A stretch of DNA of 64,000 nucleotides from Gallionella sp. (GTDB lineage: Bacteria; Pseudomonadota; Gammaproteobacteria; Burkholderiales; Gallionellaceae): assembly GCA_028710525.1 (NCBI GenBank), contig JAQTTY010000010.1, positions 62,001 to 126,000 of the forward strand. The letters are read 5' to 3'. The notes under the pieces were generated by a model that worked only from the letters and a program-made list of their open reading frames with translations, was not told the DNA's origin and did no database searches. Made by a program: the position numbers and the translations under genes. The first letter of the stretch is position 1. Each line of letters begins with the position of its first letter. Positions 55,400 through 63,461 of this stretch are shown piece after piece.

Positions 55400-56905
55400 A
55401 TGACTACCGCACCTATCGCACCCTTACAAGACGAGAACCAGATCATCACCGAACGCCGCAATAAATTGGCCGCAATACGCGCGGCAGGCGTCGCCTTCCC
55501 TAACGATTTCGAGCGTAAGCATCTCGCGCAATCTTTGCACGATCAATACGGCGAGAAGACGCATGATGAACTGGAAGCCCTGCAAGTACATGTGGCAGTA
55601 GCTGGTCGTATGATGTTGAAGCGCGTCATGGGCAAAGCGAGTTTCGCCACACTGCAAGATATGAGCGGCCGCATCCAGTTGTTCATCAGCAACAACGACA
55701 GCGGCGAGGAAGTGCACAACGCCTTCAAGCATTACGATCTGGGCGACATCCTCGGCGCGACCGGCGTGCTGTTCAAGACCAAGACCAACGAGCTATCGGT
55801 GCGTGTCTCCCAAGTACGCTTACTAACTAAATCGCTGCGTCCCTTGCCTGAGAAGTTCCACGGTTTGTCGGACCAAGAACAGAAATACCGCCAGCGTTAT
55901 CTCGATCTGATCACCAATCAGGACGCGCGCGAGGTATTCAAGAAGCGCACCAAGATCATCCAAGCGATACGAGATTTCTTCATCCGTCACGACTATATGG
56001 AAGTCGAGACACCGATGATGCACTCTATCCCCGGCGGCGCATCTGCCAAACCTTTCGAGACCCATCACAACGCGCTGGACATGAAGATGTTCCTGCGCAT
56101 CGCGCCTGAGTTGTATCTGAAGCGCTTAGTCGTGGGCGGCTTCGAGAAGGTGTTCGAGATCAACCGTAACTTCCGCAACGAAGGCCTGTCCACCCGTCAC
56201 AACCCCGAGTTCACGATGCTGGAGTTCTACGAGGCCTATCGAGATTACAGATATCTGATGGATTTCAGCGAAACGCTGATTCGCGAAGTCGCACAAAAGG
56301 TATTAGGCACGACACTCATCAGCTACCAAGGCAAAGAACTCGATCTGGGCAAACCTTTCCATCGTCTGACCATGGTGCAAGCGATCCAGAAATATCATCC
56401 ACAGTTCACCACTGAGCAACTCAACGACCGCGACTTCATCGTCAATGAACTGCAAGATCTGAAAGCCAAATACAAACCAGAAGACGGTATCGGTGGCTTG
56501 CAATTGTCGTTGTTCGAAGAACTGGCAGAGACTCAGCTTTTCGAACCGACCTTCATCATCGACTACCCCGTGGAAGTCTCACCATTGGCCCGCAGTAGCG
56601 ACAGCAACCCGCAAATCACCGAACGTTTCGAGTTGTTCGTGGTGGGTCGCGAATTGGCCAACGGCTTCTCCGAATTGAATGACGCGGAAGACCAAGCCGC
56701 ACGTTTCGATGCACAGGTTGCGGCGAAGGACGCAGGCGACGAAGAAGCGATGTTCAAGGACAATGACTATGTGCGTGCGCTGGAATACGGCTTGCCTCCG
56801 ACCGCCGGTGAAGGCATCGGTATCGACCGTTTGATTATGTTGCTGACGGACAGTGCGAGCATACGGGATGTGATCTTGTTCCCGCACATGCGAGCAGAGG
56901 CTTAA
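55400..56905 (+). CDS. lysS: Lysyl-tRNA synthetase, class II
   Basis: A 501-residue class II enzyme. The N-terminal anticodon-binding OB fold (about 60-150) contains [21 protein letters not shown]. Motif 2 is in [21 protein letters not shown], motif 3 in [15 protein letters not shown]. It charges tRNA-Lys. The ATG at 55400 has AAGAGA 6-8 nt upstream; one at 55394 is too close to it. It is in the common prfB-lysS pair and ends before a palindromic repeat. Confidence 0.97.
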   Translation: MTTAPIAPLQDENQIITERRNKLAAIRAAGVAFPNDFERKHLAQSLHDQYGEKTHDELEALQVHVAVAGRMMLKRVMGKASFATLQDMSGRIQLFISNNDSGEEVHNAFKHYDLGDILGATGVLFKTKTNELSVRVSQVRLLTKSLRPLPEKFHGLSDQEQKYRQRYLDLITNQDAREVFKKRTKIIQAIRDFFIRHDYMEVETPMMHSIPGGASAKPFETHHNALDMKMFLRIAPELYLKRLVVGGFEKVFEINRNFRNEGLSTRHNPEFTMLEFYEAYRDYRYLMDFSETLIREVAQKVLGTTLISYQGKELDLGKPFHRLTMVQAIQKYHPQFTTEQLNDRDFIVNELQDLKAKYKPEDGIGGLQLSLFEELAETQLFEPTFIIDYPVEVSPLARSSDSNPQITERFELFVVGRELANGFSELNDAEDQAARFDAQVAAKDAGDEEAMFKDNDYVRALEYGLPPTAGEGIGIDRLIMLLTDSASIRDVILFPHMRAEA

Positions 56906-56934
56906 TAATCCACTCATTAGACGACACCAAATCA

Positions 56935-57052
56935 TCCCTTCCCCCTCTCAGAGGGGGAGAGCGCAGCGAGGGGGCAATTAGGATGGGGGTTAGGGCAATT
57001 GGTTGACTGGGTTTCTACCCCCACCCTAGCCCTCCCCCTTAAAGGGGGAGGG
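56935..57052. repeat. Paired palindromic repeat units between lysS and Crp/Fnr gene (copy C)
   Basis: A CCCCCTCTCAGAGGGGG-type hairpin with the tail TTAGGATGGGGGTTAG is followed, after a short spacer, by the tail CTACCCCCACCCTAG and the hairpin CCCTCCCCCT-TAA-AGGGGGAGGG. The tails face each other, as in copy B. The right arm ends 10 nt before the ATG of the next gene and may supply its Shine-Dalgarno. Confidence 0.85.
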
Positions 57053-57062
57053 AATAAGACTC

Positions 57063-57728
57063 ATGCTAACTAAAGAAACACAGACTCGCTTGCTCCACCA
57101 CTACCCTATGCTCTCCGCCTTACCTGCGGCTGAGTTGGATAGTCTGTTGACGAGTGCGATGCTGATGCCGCTACCGGTTGGCACGATGTTGTTCGATGAG
57201 AATCAACCTTGTCAGGGCTTTCCGCTGGTGTTGTCGGGCAGTGTGCGCGTCATCAAAGCTGCGGCGAGCGGACGCGAGTTGCAACTGTATCGCGTAAGCC
57301 CAGGTGAGAGTTGCATCCTCACCAGCAGTTGTCTGCTCGGCCATACACGCTACCAAGCACGTGGCGTGGTCGAGCAGGACTTGGAACTGGTGATACTGCC
57401 TGCTGCGGCATTCCACTCCTTGCTGGCCAAGCACGATGCTTTCCGTAGCTATGTCTTTCACCTGTTCTCAGATCGTCTTACTGACTTAATGGAACTCGTC
57501 TCGGCCGTCGCCTTCCAGAAACTGGATCAGCGTCTTGCCGCTTTGCTCATCAACAAACCTCGCACCCTGCACACCACCCACCAAGCTCTCGCCGATGAAC
57601 TCGGCAGCGCGCGCGAAATCGTCAGCCGCTTGCTAAAAGGCTTTGCTGAACAAGGCTGGGTGAGGCTGGGGCGTGAACAGATAGACATCCTCGATACGGT
57701 GGCACTGAAAAACTTCTCTACTCTGTGA
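57063..57728 (+). CDS. Crp/Fnr-family transcriptional regulator
   Basis: A 221-residue regulator with a cyclic-nucleotide-binding fold (about 20-135) and a winged-helix domain (about 150-221). The recognition helix reads SAREIVSRLLKG at 182-193, so Arg184-Glu185 and Arg189 match the CRP residues (RETVGR) that read TGTGA half-sites. No N-terminal FNR cysteine cluster is present. The effector pocket is not the full cAMP motif: GESCILTSSCLLGHTRYQ replaces the CRP phosphate-binding cassette, so the ligand is uncertain. The ribosome site may be the purine arm of the upstream repeat. A CRP-like site overlaps its stop codon and precedes the cytochrome gene. Confidence 0.87.
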   Translation: MLTKETQTRLLHHYPMLSALPAAELDSLLTSAMLMPLPVGTMLFDENQPCQGFPLVLSGSVRVIKAAASGRELQLYRVSPGESCILTSSCLLGHTRYQARGVVEQDLELVILPAAAFHSLLAKHDAFRSYVFHLFSDRLTDLMELVSAVAFQKLDQRLAALLINKPRTLHTTHQALADELGSAREIVSRLLKGFAEQGWVRLGREQIDILDTVALKNFSTL

Positions 57729-57766
57729 CATTAAGCACAGACGCCTAGTGCCCCCCTGCCTAACAT
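57724..57766 (+). promoter_or_regulatory. Class II CRP-type site and -10 box before the cytochrome gene
   Basis: TGTGACATTAAGCACA at 57724-57739 matches TGTGA-N6-TCACA with one mismatch. TAACAT at 57761-57766 is placed exactly where a -10 box should be if the site is centred at -41.5. The start site would be 57773. No -35 box is needed in this promoter class. Confidence 0.65.
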
Positions 57767-57797
57767 GCGGCCTCCGCAGACACAGAGGTACTGATAT

Positions 57798-58262
57798 ATG
57801 AACACTCGCACGCTTTCCATCACCGCTATCGCCCTTTGGCTCGTTACCATCGTCATCCTCGCCACGATGTTCGTGCGCGGTAACACCACGACCGGCAGTG
57901 ACGACCGCACTGCAATCGTACTGAACACACCGGAACGTGACCTGGTGCTAACCGAGATGCGCGGCCTGTTGACCAGCACGCAAGCCATCCTAAACGGTCT
58001 CAACCGTAACGATATGAAGCTAGTCGCGGATGCGGCACGCGCAGTCGGCATGGGCTCAGCCGCCGATGTAAACCCAAGTCTGATGACCAAACTGCCGCTG
58101 TCATTCAAGCAAATGGGGATGGGAGTACATCACGAAATGGATGCGTTAGCGGATGCCGCACAAGCCGGCAAGTCGCCTGCCGAGATACAGGGCATGCTCA
58201 GCAACACCCTGTCTACTTGTGTCGCCTGCCATTCCGCATGGCAACTCAAAGCAGCCGATTAA
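57798..58262 (+). CDS. Membrane-anchored c-type cytochrome (cytochrome c'-like)
   Basis: A 154-residue protein with an N-terminal TM anchor (about 6-26) and a helical periplasmic domain. A CVACH haem-binding motif is at residues 141-145, close to the C-terminus as in class II cytochromes. Helical segments fit a four-helix bundle. It could bind gases or carry electrons; no partner is certain. GAGG lies about 9 nt upstream of the ATG. It shares its last three bases with the stop of mtnA on the other strand. The CRP-type promoter upstream links it to the regulator gene. Confidence 0.85.
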   Translation: MNTRTLSITAIALWLVTIVILATMFVRGNTTTGSDDRTAIVLNTPERDLVLTEMRGLLTSTQAILNGLNRNDMKLVADAARAVGMGSAADVNPSLMTKLPLSFKQMGMGVHHEMDALADAAQAGKSPAEIQGMLSNTLSTCVACHSAWQLKAAD

Positions 58263-59347
58263 CTCGCAGCGAATGCTGCGCGCAACTTCGCTTCATCCGG
58301 CGCATGCACCACACCGCGCTCGGTGATCAGCGCAGTCACCAGTCGCGCCGGGGTCACATCGAAGCCGTAGTTCGCTACGGGTGAATCAGGCGGCGTGACG
58401 CGCACGGTATATATCTTTCCATCGTCAGCCAGCCCGCTGATATGCGTCACCTCCGCAGCCGCGCGTTCTTCGATAGGTATCTCTTGCACACCGTCTTGCA
58501 ATGTCCAATCTATGGTCGGGCTGGGCAGCGCGACATAGAACGGCACGCCGTTGTCGCGCGCAGCGAGTGCCTTGAGATACGTGCCGATCTTGTTGCACAC
58601 ATCGCCGCGCGCCGTGACGCGATCCGTGCCGACGATGACCATATCCACTAGGCCATGTTGCATCAGATGCCCACCCGCGTTATCGACGATGACGGTATGC
58701 GCTACGCCGTGCTGCCCCAGTTCCCACGCGGTCAAACTCGCGCCCTGATTGCGCGGACGGGTCTCGTCCACCCATACATGCAGCGGAATATTTTCCGCGA
58801 TAGCGGCATAGATAGGTGCGAGTGCCGTACCCCAATCCACCGTCGCCAGCCAGCCTGCGTTGCAATGGGTCAATATATTTACCGTCGATTTTGTGCGCTG
58901 ATAGATTGCACGGATGAGGTCGCAACCATGCAAGCCTATGGCACGATTGATCTGTACATCCTCCTCGGCGATGACAGCCGCTTGATGCCAAGCAGCGTCA
59001 GCGCGTTGCTCAACAGCAAGTGGTGCAAGCAAAGCACGCATACGCTCCACCCCCCAACGCAGATTAACCGCCGTAGGACGCGCCGCCAGCAACATATCGC
59101 AACTCGCCCTTAACGCCGCATCCGATGCGTGATGGCGCATAGACAACGCCACGCCATACGCCGCCGTCACGCCTATCAGCGGCGCACCACGCACCTGCAT
59201 ATCTCGTATCGCACGCTCTGCATCACGCATGGATTCCAGACGCACTGTGACGAACTCATGTGGTAGCTTGGTTTGGTCGATAATCTCCACCGCCGTGTTA
59301 TCGGCAGTCGGCCAAATGGTGCGTTGAGGTTGTCCGTTGACTTTCAT
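58259..59347 (-). CDS. mtnA: 5-Methylthioribose-1-phosphate isomerase
   Basis: A 362-residue isomerase that converts methylthioribose-1-phosphate to methylthioribulose-1-phosphate. The catalytic Cys is in [16 protein letters not shown] and the catalytic Asp in [20 protein letters not shown]. It is the last gene of the mtnP-aldolase-apt-mtnA run, 5 bp after apt. Its stop overlaps that of the convergent cytochrome gene. Length is normal. Confidence 0.95.
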   Translation of the reverse strand: MKVNGQPQRTIWPTADNTAVEIIDQTKLPHEFVTVRLESMRDAERAIRDMQVRGAPLIGVTAAYGVALSMRHHASDAALRASCDMLLAARPTAVNLRWGVERMRALLAPLAVEQRADAAWHQAAVIAEEDVQINRAIGLHGCDLIRAIYQRTKSTVNILTHCNAGWLATVDWGTALAPIYAAIAENIPLHVWVDETRPRNQGASLTAWELGQHGVAHTVIVDNAGGHLMQHGLVDMVIVGTDRVTARGDVCNKIGTYLKALAARDNGVPFYVALPSPTIDWTLQDGVQEIPIEERAAAEVTHISGLADDGKIYTVRVTPPDSPVANYGFDVTPARLVTALITERGVVHAPDEAKLRAAFAAS

Positions 59348-59352
59348 GTTGC

Positions 59353-59880
59353 TTAATCACCTTCAAATTCGCACAGCGCAAAAACCTTCTGTCCTAATTT
59401 CTCGAGCTTCGCATGACCACCTATATCCGGCAGATCGATAATGAAGCAGCATTCGATGACCTTGCCGCCCATCTTCTCTATCAGAGTGCAGGCTGCGGCA
59501 GCGGTGCCACCGGTGGCGATCAGGTCGTCCACTAACAACACCCTCTCGCCCTTATCGATTGCATCCGTGTGTATCTCGATGCGGTCGCTGCCATACTCAA
59601 GGTCGTAATCGTGACCAATGACTTCGGCGGGGAGCTTTCCCTTTTTGCGGATAGGCACAAAGCCCACGCCCAACGCATAAGCCAGCGGTGCGCCGAGGAT
59701 AAAGCCGCGCGATTCGATGCCGGCGATCTTGTCAATTTTCACGTCTTTGTAACGCGCGGCCAGCTCATCGATGGTGGCACAGAAGCCTATCGGGTCTTTG
59801 AGCAAAGTGGTGATGTCGCGGAACTGTATGCCTTGTTTCGGGTAGTGCGGCACGGTGCGTATCTTGGTCTTAATTGGCAT
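59353..59880 (-). CDS. apt: Adenine phosphoribosyltransferase
   Basis: A 175-residue enzyme forming AMP from adenine and PRPP. The PRPP-binding motif is [15 protein letters not shown], and the N-terminal region ([14 protein letters not shown]) is typical of Apt. In this operon it recycles the adenine released by MtnP. It lies between the aldolase and mtnA, with 194 bp of repeat-bearing sequence upstream. Confidence 0.97.
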   Translation of the reverse strand: MPIKTKIRTVPHYPKQGIQFRDITTLLKDPIGFCATIDELAARYKDVKIDKIAGIESRGFILGAPLAYALGVGFVPIRKKGKLPAEVIGHDYDLEYGSDRIEIHTDAIDKGERVLLVDDLIATGGTAAAACTLIEKMGGKVIECCFIIDLPDIGGHAKLEKLGQKVFALCEFEGD

Positions 59881-59910
59881 GGCGTTTCCTTATTAACTTG
59901 CAAAACCTAT

Positions 59911-60030
59911 TGTCCACTAAAGACACGAAAGAACACGAACAAAACCCAACAACTTCAAAACCAAAAAGCTGACGATTTACATCGAACAAATTTTTGAGAT
60001 TTTACTTTCGTGCTTTTCGTGTCTTTGCGA
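59911..60030. repeat. CACGAAA-type inverted repeat between apt and aldolase gene
   Basis: Left arm TCCACTAAAGACACGAAAG, then AACACGAAC; right arm CTTTCGTGCTTTTCGTGTC and TTTGCGA. It is related to the element at 50403-50499. The arms are inverted around a 60-nt centre. It sits within the operon and could fold in the mRNA. Confidence 0.7.
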
Positions 60031-60074
60031 GTTTTTTCCTCACGGAAAAATACCTGCTTAAACCAGTTCGTGGA

Positions 60075-60722
60075 CTATGTTTTTGAATCTCGTTTTTTGT
60101 ATTCAACAAACTTCTGTTTCACATCGTGCATCTGTTGGCTGGTCAGAATATGCGGCTCGCCGACTTGCAGCGTGCGACTATAAATCTCGCATAAAAATTC
60201 CACTTCGATGGCGACGGCCAGCGCGTCATCCAAATCATTTCCTAACGCGATCATGCCGTGGTTTCCGAGCAAACAAGCTTTGCGACCTTGCAAGGCTTCT
60301 AGTGCATGGTCGGATAATTCCTGTTCACCGAACACGCTGTAAGGCGTGCAACGTATGGTGTCGCCGCCGGCCATCGCGATCATGTAGTGCACAGCGGGTA
60401 CGTCGCGGCGCAGGCAGGCGATGGTGGTAGCATAGGTGGAATGAACATGCACGACCGCACCGACTTCGGGGCGCGCGGCGAGGATATCGCGATGAAAACG
60501 CCACTCGCTGGACGGTTTGCCACCTTGCAAAATATTGCCCGCCAAATCCATGCGCACCATGCTATCCGCCGTCATCTCGGAGACCAGCATGGCCGATGGC
60601 GTGATAAGCATGCCATCACCGTCGCGCACCGAAGCGTTGCCGGATGCGCCGCGATTAAGACCTAGTTCGACTAGGCGACGCGAGATATTTAGAAGTGCGG
60701 TGCGGAGTTGTTGTTCGTTCAT
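60075..60722 (-). CDS. Class II aldolase, FucA-like (candidate methylthioribulose-1-phosphate aldolase)
   Basis: A 215-residue zinc-dependent aldolase. It matches L-fuculose-phosphate aldolase closely in pattern: catalytic Glu in KPSSEWRFHRD, zinc His in VVHVHSTYAT and in LGNHGMIALG. No MtnB-specific extra part is visible, so it is not a typical methylthioribulose-phosphate dehydratase. Together with mtnP and mtnA it fits the Ald2 step of the DHAP shunt, which cleaves methylthioribulose-1-phosphate to DHAP and a methylthio-aldehyde. The ATG at 60722 has AAGGG upstream. The substrate is inferred from neighbours. Confidence 0.85.
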   Translation of the reverse strand: MNEQQLRTALLNISRRLVELGLNRGASGNASVRDGDGMLITPSAMLVSEMTADSMVRMDLAGNILQGGKPSSEWRFHRDILAARPEVGAVVHVHSTYATTIACLRRDVPAVHYMIAMAGGDTIRCTPYSVFGEQELSDHALEALQGRKACLLGNHGMIALGNDLDDALAVAIEVEFLCEIYSRTLQVGEPHILTSQQMHDVKQKFVEYKKRDSKT

Positions 60723-60739
60723 TATTGACCCTTCAGCTT

Positions 60740-60825
60740 CTACCCCCATCCTAACCTTCCCCCTAGTAGGGGGAAGGAATGTGTCCCCTCCCCCTTTTAG
60801 GGGGAGGGCTAGGGTGGGGGTGTAG
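60740..60825. repeat. Paired palindromic repeat units between aldolase gene and mtnP (copy D)
   Basis: A tail CTACCCCCATCCTAA precedes the stem CCTTCCCCCT-AGT-AGGGGGAAGG; then CCCTCCCCCT-TTT-AGGGGGAGGG and the tail CTAGGGTGGGGGTGTAG. Here the hairpins face each other and the tails point out, the opposite of copies B and C. Confidence 0.88.
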
Positions 60826-60836
60826 CAATTAATTTA

Positions 60837-61706
60837 TTACAGCATCCGTCCCGCCACCGCTTGTAGCTTCACTTTCATCGTGGCATCTCTCGCTTCCGGA
60901 GCGGTGATCAGCGCGTATTGCAACGCGCTGCGGCAGCCACACTGGCACGCACTCTCATCCGCAGCGATACGCGGCACGGCATGGCTGACCAGGGTCTTGG
61001 CCTTGTCGGCATTGGTTAGCAGCACTTTGATGATCTGTTCGACGGTGACGTGGTCATGGTCGGGATGCCAGCAGTCGTAGTCGGTGACCATGGCCACGGT
61101 GGCGTAGCACAGCTCGGCTTCGCGGGCCAATTTCGCCTCCGGCATATTGGTCATGCCGATCACGTCGCAACCCCAGCTACGATACAGATTGGATTCGGCC
61201 AACGTGGAGAATTGCGGGCCTTCCATGACCAGATAAGTACCGCCACGCACCGCCTTGATGCCCGCATATTTAGCCGCCGCTTCGATATGGTCACCCAAAC
61301 GTTTGCACACCGGATGCGCCATCGATACATGTGCGACTAGGCCGCTGCCGAAGTAGGACTTCTCGCGTGCAAAGGTGCGGTCTATGAATTGATCGACGAT
61401 GACGAAGGTGCCTGGGGGCAAATCTTCGCGCAAAGAGCCGACCGCACTGACCGAGATGACGTCGCTCACGCCCACGCGTTTAAGCACATCGATGTTGGCG
61501 CGGTAATTGACTTCGGATGGCGGTATCTTGTGACCTCTGCCGTGGCGCGGAAGAAAGGCCAGCTTCACACCGTTCAATTCGCCGAACAACAATTCGTCGG
61601 AGGGCGCGCCAAAGGATGACTCGACTTTCTGCCAACGCTTATTGACCAGCCCTTCGATGTCATACACCCCGCTGCCGCCTATGATGCCTATGCTTGCTTG
61701 TGTCAT
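60837..61706 (-). CDS. mtnP: 5'-Methylthioadenosine phosphorylase
   Basis: A 289-residue phosphorylase. It starts MTQASIGIIGGSGVYD at 61706; an upstream frame to 61766 adds 20 weak residues. Signature stretches are LPRHGRGHKIPPSEVNYRAN, LVMEGPQFSTLAESN and the MTAP-specific GMTNMPEAKLAREAELCYA. It phosphorolyses methylthioadenosine to adenine and methylthioribose-1-phosphate. It is the first gene of the salvage operon, followed by the aldolase gene after a palindromic repeat. Confidence 0.94.
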   Translation of the reverse strand: MTQASIGIIGGSGVYDIEGLVNKRWQKVESSFGAPSDELLFGELNGVKLAFLPRHGRGHKIPPSEVNYRANIDVLKRVGVSDVISVSAVGSLREDLPPGTFVIVDQFIDRTFAREKSYFGSGLVAHVSMAHPVCKRLGDHIEAAAKYAGIKAVRGGTYLVMEGPQFSTLAESNLYRSWGCDVIGMTNMPEAKLAREAELCYATVAMVTDYDCWHPDHDHVTVEQIIKVLLTNADKAKTLVSHAVPRIAADESACQCGCRSALQYALITAPEARDATMKVKLQAVAGRML

Positions 61707-62003
61707 AAAGATTGCCCATTCTTGAAAGTGTCTCAGGATATTCAAAAGCGTAGCGAGCGATGGCATAACAAGGCGCGCAAGGACGAAAAAGCGGAATTTA
61801 CAAATGTGTAAATGAGCATTTTGAGTTCTTGAGCAACGCAGTGATGTCGAGCGCAGTAGCTTTTCAATATTCTGAGGAGATTTGAACAGTAAACCCTGTT
61901 CAACTCAAGGTCATAATCTTTAATCTATGTGATTTTTATCACAGACGGATGGCTAATCACGCCCTATTCTGCACACCTCACCCAACCTAAATAGGAGCTC
62001 ATT
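61707..62003. other. Intergenic region with CRP site and inverted repeat
   Basis: About 297 bases with no gene. It holds the CRP-type promoter at 61928-61970 and a perfect inverted repeat TTGAACAG...CTGTTCAA at 61883-61904 (6-nt spacer). The repeat may be another protein-binding site. Confidence 0.6.
61928..61970 (+). promoter_or_regulatory. Class II CRP-dependent promoter for the 62-kb gene cluster
   Basis: TGTGATTTTTATCACA at 61928-61943 is a perfect TGTGA-N6-TCACA site. TATTCT at 61965-61970 is at -12 to -7 if the site is at -41.5 and transcription starts at 61977. No -35 box is seen. The first gene begins at 62004. Confidence 0.8.
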
Positions 62004-62195
62004 ATGAAATGCAATTCTGGAACAGTAGACCGCGCAGCACGTGTCATCGTAGGTATCGCCCTGATCGCGATGGCAGCAACCGGCACCATCGGTGCTTGGG
62101 GTTACATCGGCGTAGTACCTTTGTTGACCGGCGCAATCGGCTTCTGCCCCGCTTATGCGATCTTCGGCATGAACACCTGCGGCATCAAGAAATAA
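62004..62195 (+). CDS. Small membrane protein, DUF2892 (YgaP-like TM domain)
   Basis: A 63-residue protein with two TM helices (RVIVGIALIAMAATG and PLLTGAIGFCPAYAIFGM). The pattern Cys-x-x-x-x-Val-Asp-Arg-x-x-Arg at the N-terminus and FCPAY with a late Cys is typical of DUF2892. In YgaP this domain is fused to rhodanese, which fits the rhodanese gene further down. GGAG precedes the ATG. A terminator follows at 62222. Confidence 0.9.
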   Translation: MKCNSGTVDRAARVIVGIALIAMAATGTIGAWGYIGVVPLLTGAIGFCPAYAIFGMNTCGIKK

Positions 62196-62221
62196 GTTAA
62201 TACTCAACAGAGCACTTGTTC

Positions 62222-62248
62222 GCCCGGTAGTGCCTACCGGGCTTTTTT
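62222..62248 (+). terminator. Intrinsic terminator after DUF2892 gene
   Basis: GCCCGGTAG and CTACCGGGC form a perfect 9-bp stem with a TGC loop, followed by six T. It separates the small membrane protein gene from the haem protein gene. Confidence 0.9.
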
Positions 62249-62281
62249 GACTCTATGATTACCCAGTACAGGAATATCACC

Positions 62282-62845
62282 ATGAAAAAGATCATCCTCA
62301 TCACCGCACTGACCCTATTGGGCAGCAACGTTTACGCAGACGAACTCACTACTTATCAGGACGAGGCACGTGCAGTCTCCATGCCCTTCTTGAAGAAACT
62401 AGGTGCAGCGAATCAAAAGGCCGTTAGTGAAGGCGGACACGAATCTGCTATCGGCGTGTGCAAAGACATCGCCCCAGCGCTGAGCGGCGAAGCCTCGCGC
62501 CAGACCGGTTGGAAACTGACCCGTGTCAGCCTCAAGGTACGCAACCCACTGCTCGGTACAGCCGATGCATGGGAACAGAAGAAGCTACAAGAATTCGCCG
62601 AGCGCGTTGCAAAAGGCGAGAAGCCCGAGACCATGGAAGCCGCCGAAATCGTGCAAGAACCTGCTGGCAAATCGTTCCGCTACATGAAGGCCATTGCCCT
62701 GCAACCCGGCTGTGTGGCCTGCCACGGCAGCGACATTCCCGCCGATGTGCAAGCGCGCCTGAAGGCCGATTACCCACACGATATGGCCACTGGATACAGT
62801 CCCGGTCAGATACGTGGTGCGGTGAGTATCAAACGCCCACTTTAA
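62282..62845 (+). CDS. Secreted c-type haem protein, DUF3365 (Tll0287-like)
   Basis: A 187-residue protein with signal peptide ([18 protein letters not shown]). The DUF3365 domain has a CVACH motif at residues 144-148 and the late block [17 protein letters not shown]. Such domains bind haem c and act as redox or gas sensors or as electron carriers. The ATG at 62282 has AGGA 8 nt upstream. It follows the DUF2892 terminator and precedes the rhodanese gene by 21 bp. A haem-sensor role here is inference. Confidence 0.9.
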   Translation: MKKIILITALTLLGSNVYADELTTYQDEARAVSMPFLKKLGAANQKAVSEGGHESAIGVCKDIAPALSGEASRQTGWKLTRVSLKVRNPLLGTADAWEQKKLQEFAERVAKGEKPETMEAAEIVQEPAGKSFRYMKAIALQPGCVACHGSDIPADVQARLKADYPHDMATGYSPGQIRGAVSIKRPL

Positions 62846-62866
62846 TTCCATAACATGAGAGCTGAC

Positions 62867-63253
62867 ATGAACAAGAAACTAAGTTTTATCGCCGCATTCA
62901 TGGGTATGCTGCTTGGTGCGAATCTGGCACTGGCCGCACAGGATATCGATGTCCAAGAAGCGCAGGCCATGAGCAAGCAAGGCGCGTTGCTATTAGATGT
63001 CCGTGAACTCGGCGAGTACGACGAAGTGCATGCTCCCAACGTCACACTGATTCCGCTAGGCCAACTCCAATCAAGACTCAACGAGATTGCGCGCTACAAG
63101 AATCAACCCATCGCAGTGATGTGTCGTTCAGGACGACGCTCAGCAAAAGCCGCCGAGATATTGGAAGAAGCTGGTTTCAGCCGCGTCAGTAATGTCAGCG
63201 GCGGCATCATGGCTTGGGAAAACGCAGGCCTAGCCGTGGTACGCAAACAGTAA
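62867..63253 (+). CDS. Secreted rhodanese-like sulfurtransferase
   Basis: A 128-residue protein with signal peptide (about 1-22, ending LALAA). The single rhodanese domain has the active-site loop VMCRSGRRSAKAAEIL with Cys86. It may move sulfane sulfur in the periplasm. The ATG at 62867 is chosen over one at 62855 because of the purines before it. It is followed by a terminator at 63368, and by the TauE/SafE gene. Confidence 0.9.
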   Translation: MNKKLSFIAAFMGMLLGANLALAAQDIDVQEAQAMSKQGALLLDVRELGEYDEVHAPNVTLIPLGQLQSRLNEIARYKNQPIAVMCRSGRRSAKAAEILEEAGFSRVSNVSGGIMAWENAGLAVVRKQ

Positions 63254-63367
63254 GCATGCAGCTAATTTCAAATTTTTCACCAGACACCTCCGAGCTGCTA
63301 ACACAACTGTTGCGCATACCAAGCTCGGCTTTGCGGCATAAAAGCAGTTAAACTTGCAGCACGATAT

Positions 63368-63394
63368 GCCCGATAGTGTCTATCGGGCATTTTT
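63368..63394 (+). terminator. Intrinsic terminator after rhodanese gene
   Basis: GCCCGATAG and CTATCGGGC form a perfect 9-bp stem with TGT loop, followed by A and then T's. Its design is almost the same as that of the terminator at 62222. Confidence 0.9.
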
Positions 63395-63461
63395 CAATTC
63401 TTGAATACACGATGAATAGTTCTCTCCGAATTTTTTTTGCATCCGTTGCAGGAGCACGAAC

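Noticed and set aside
60075..60722. Annotation of the class II aldolase as MtnB
   Set aside because: The residue pattern and length follow fuculose-phosphate aldolase and mtnC/mtnD are absent nearby.
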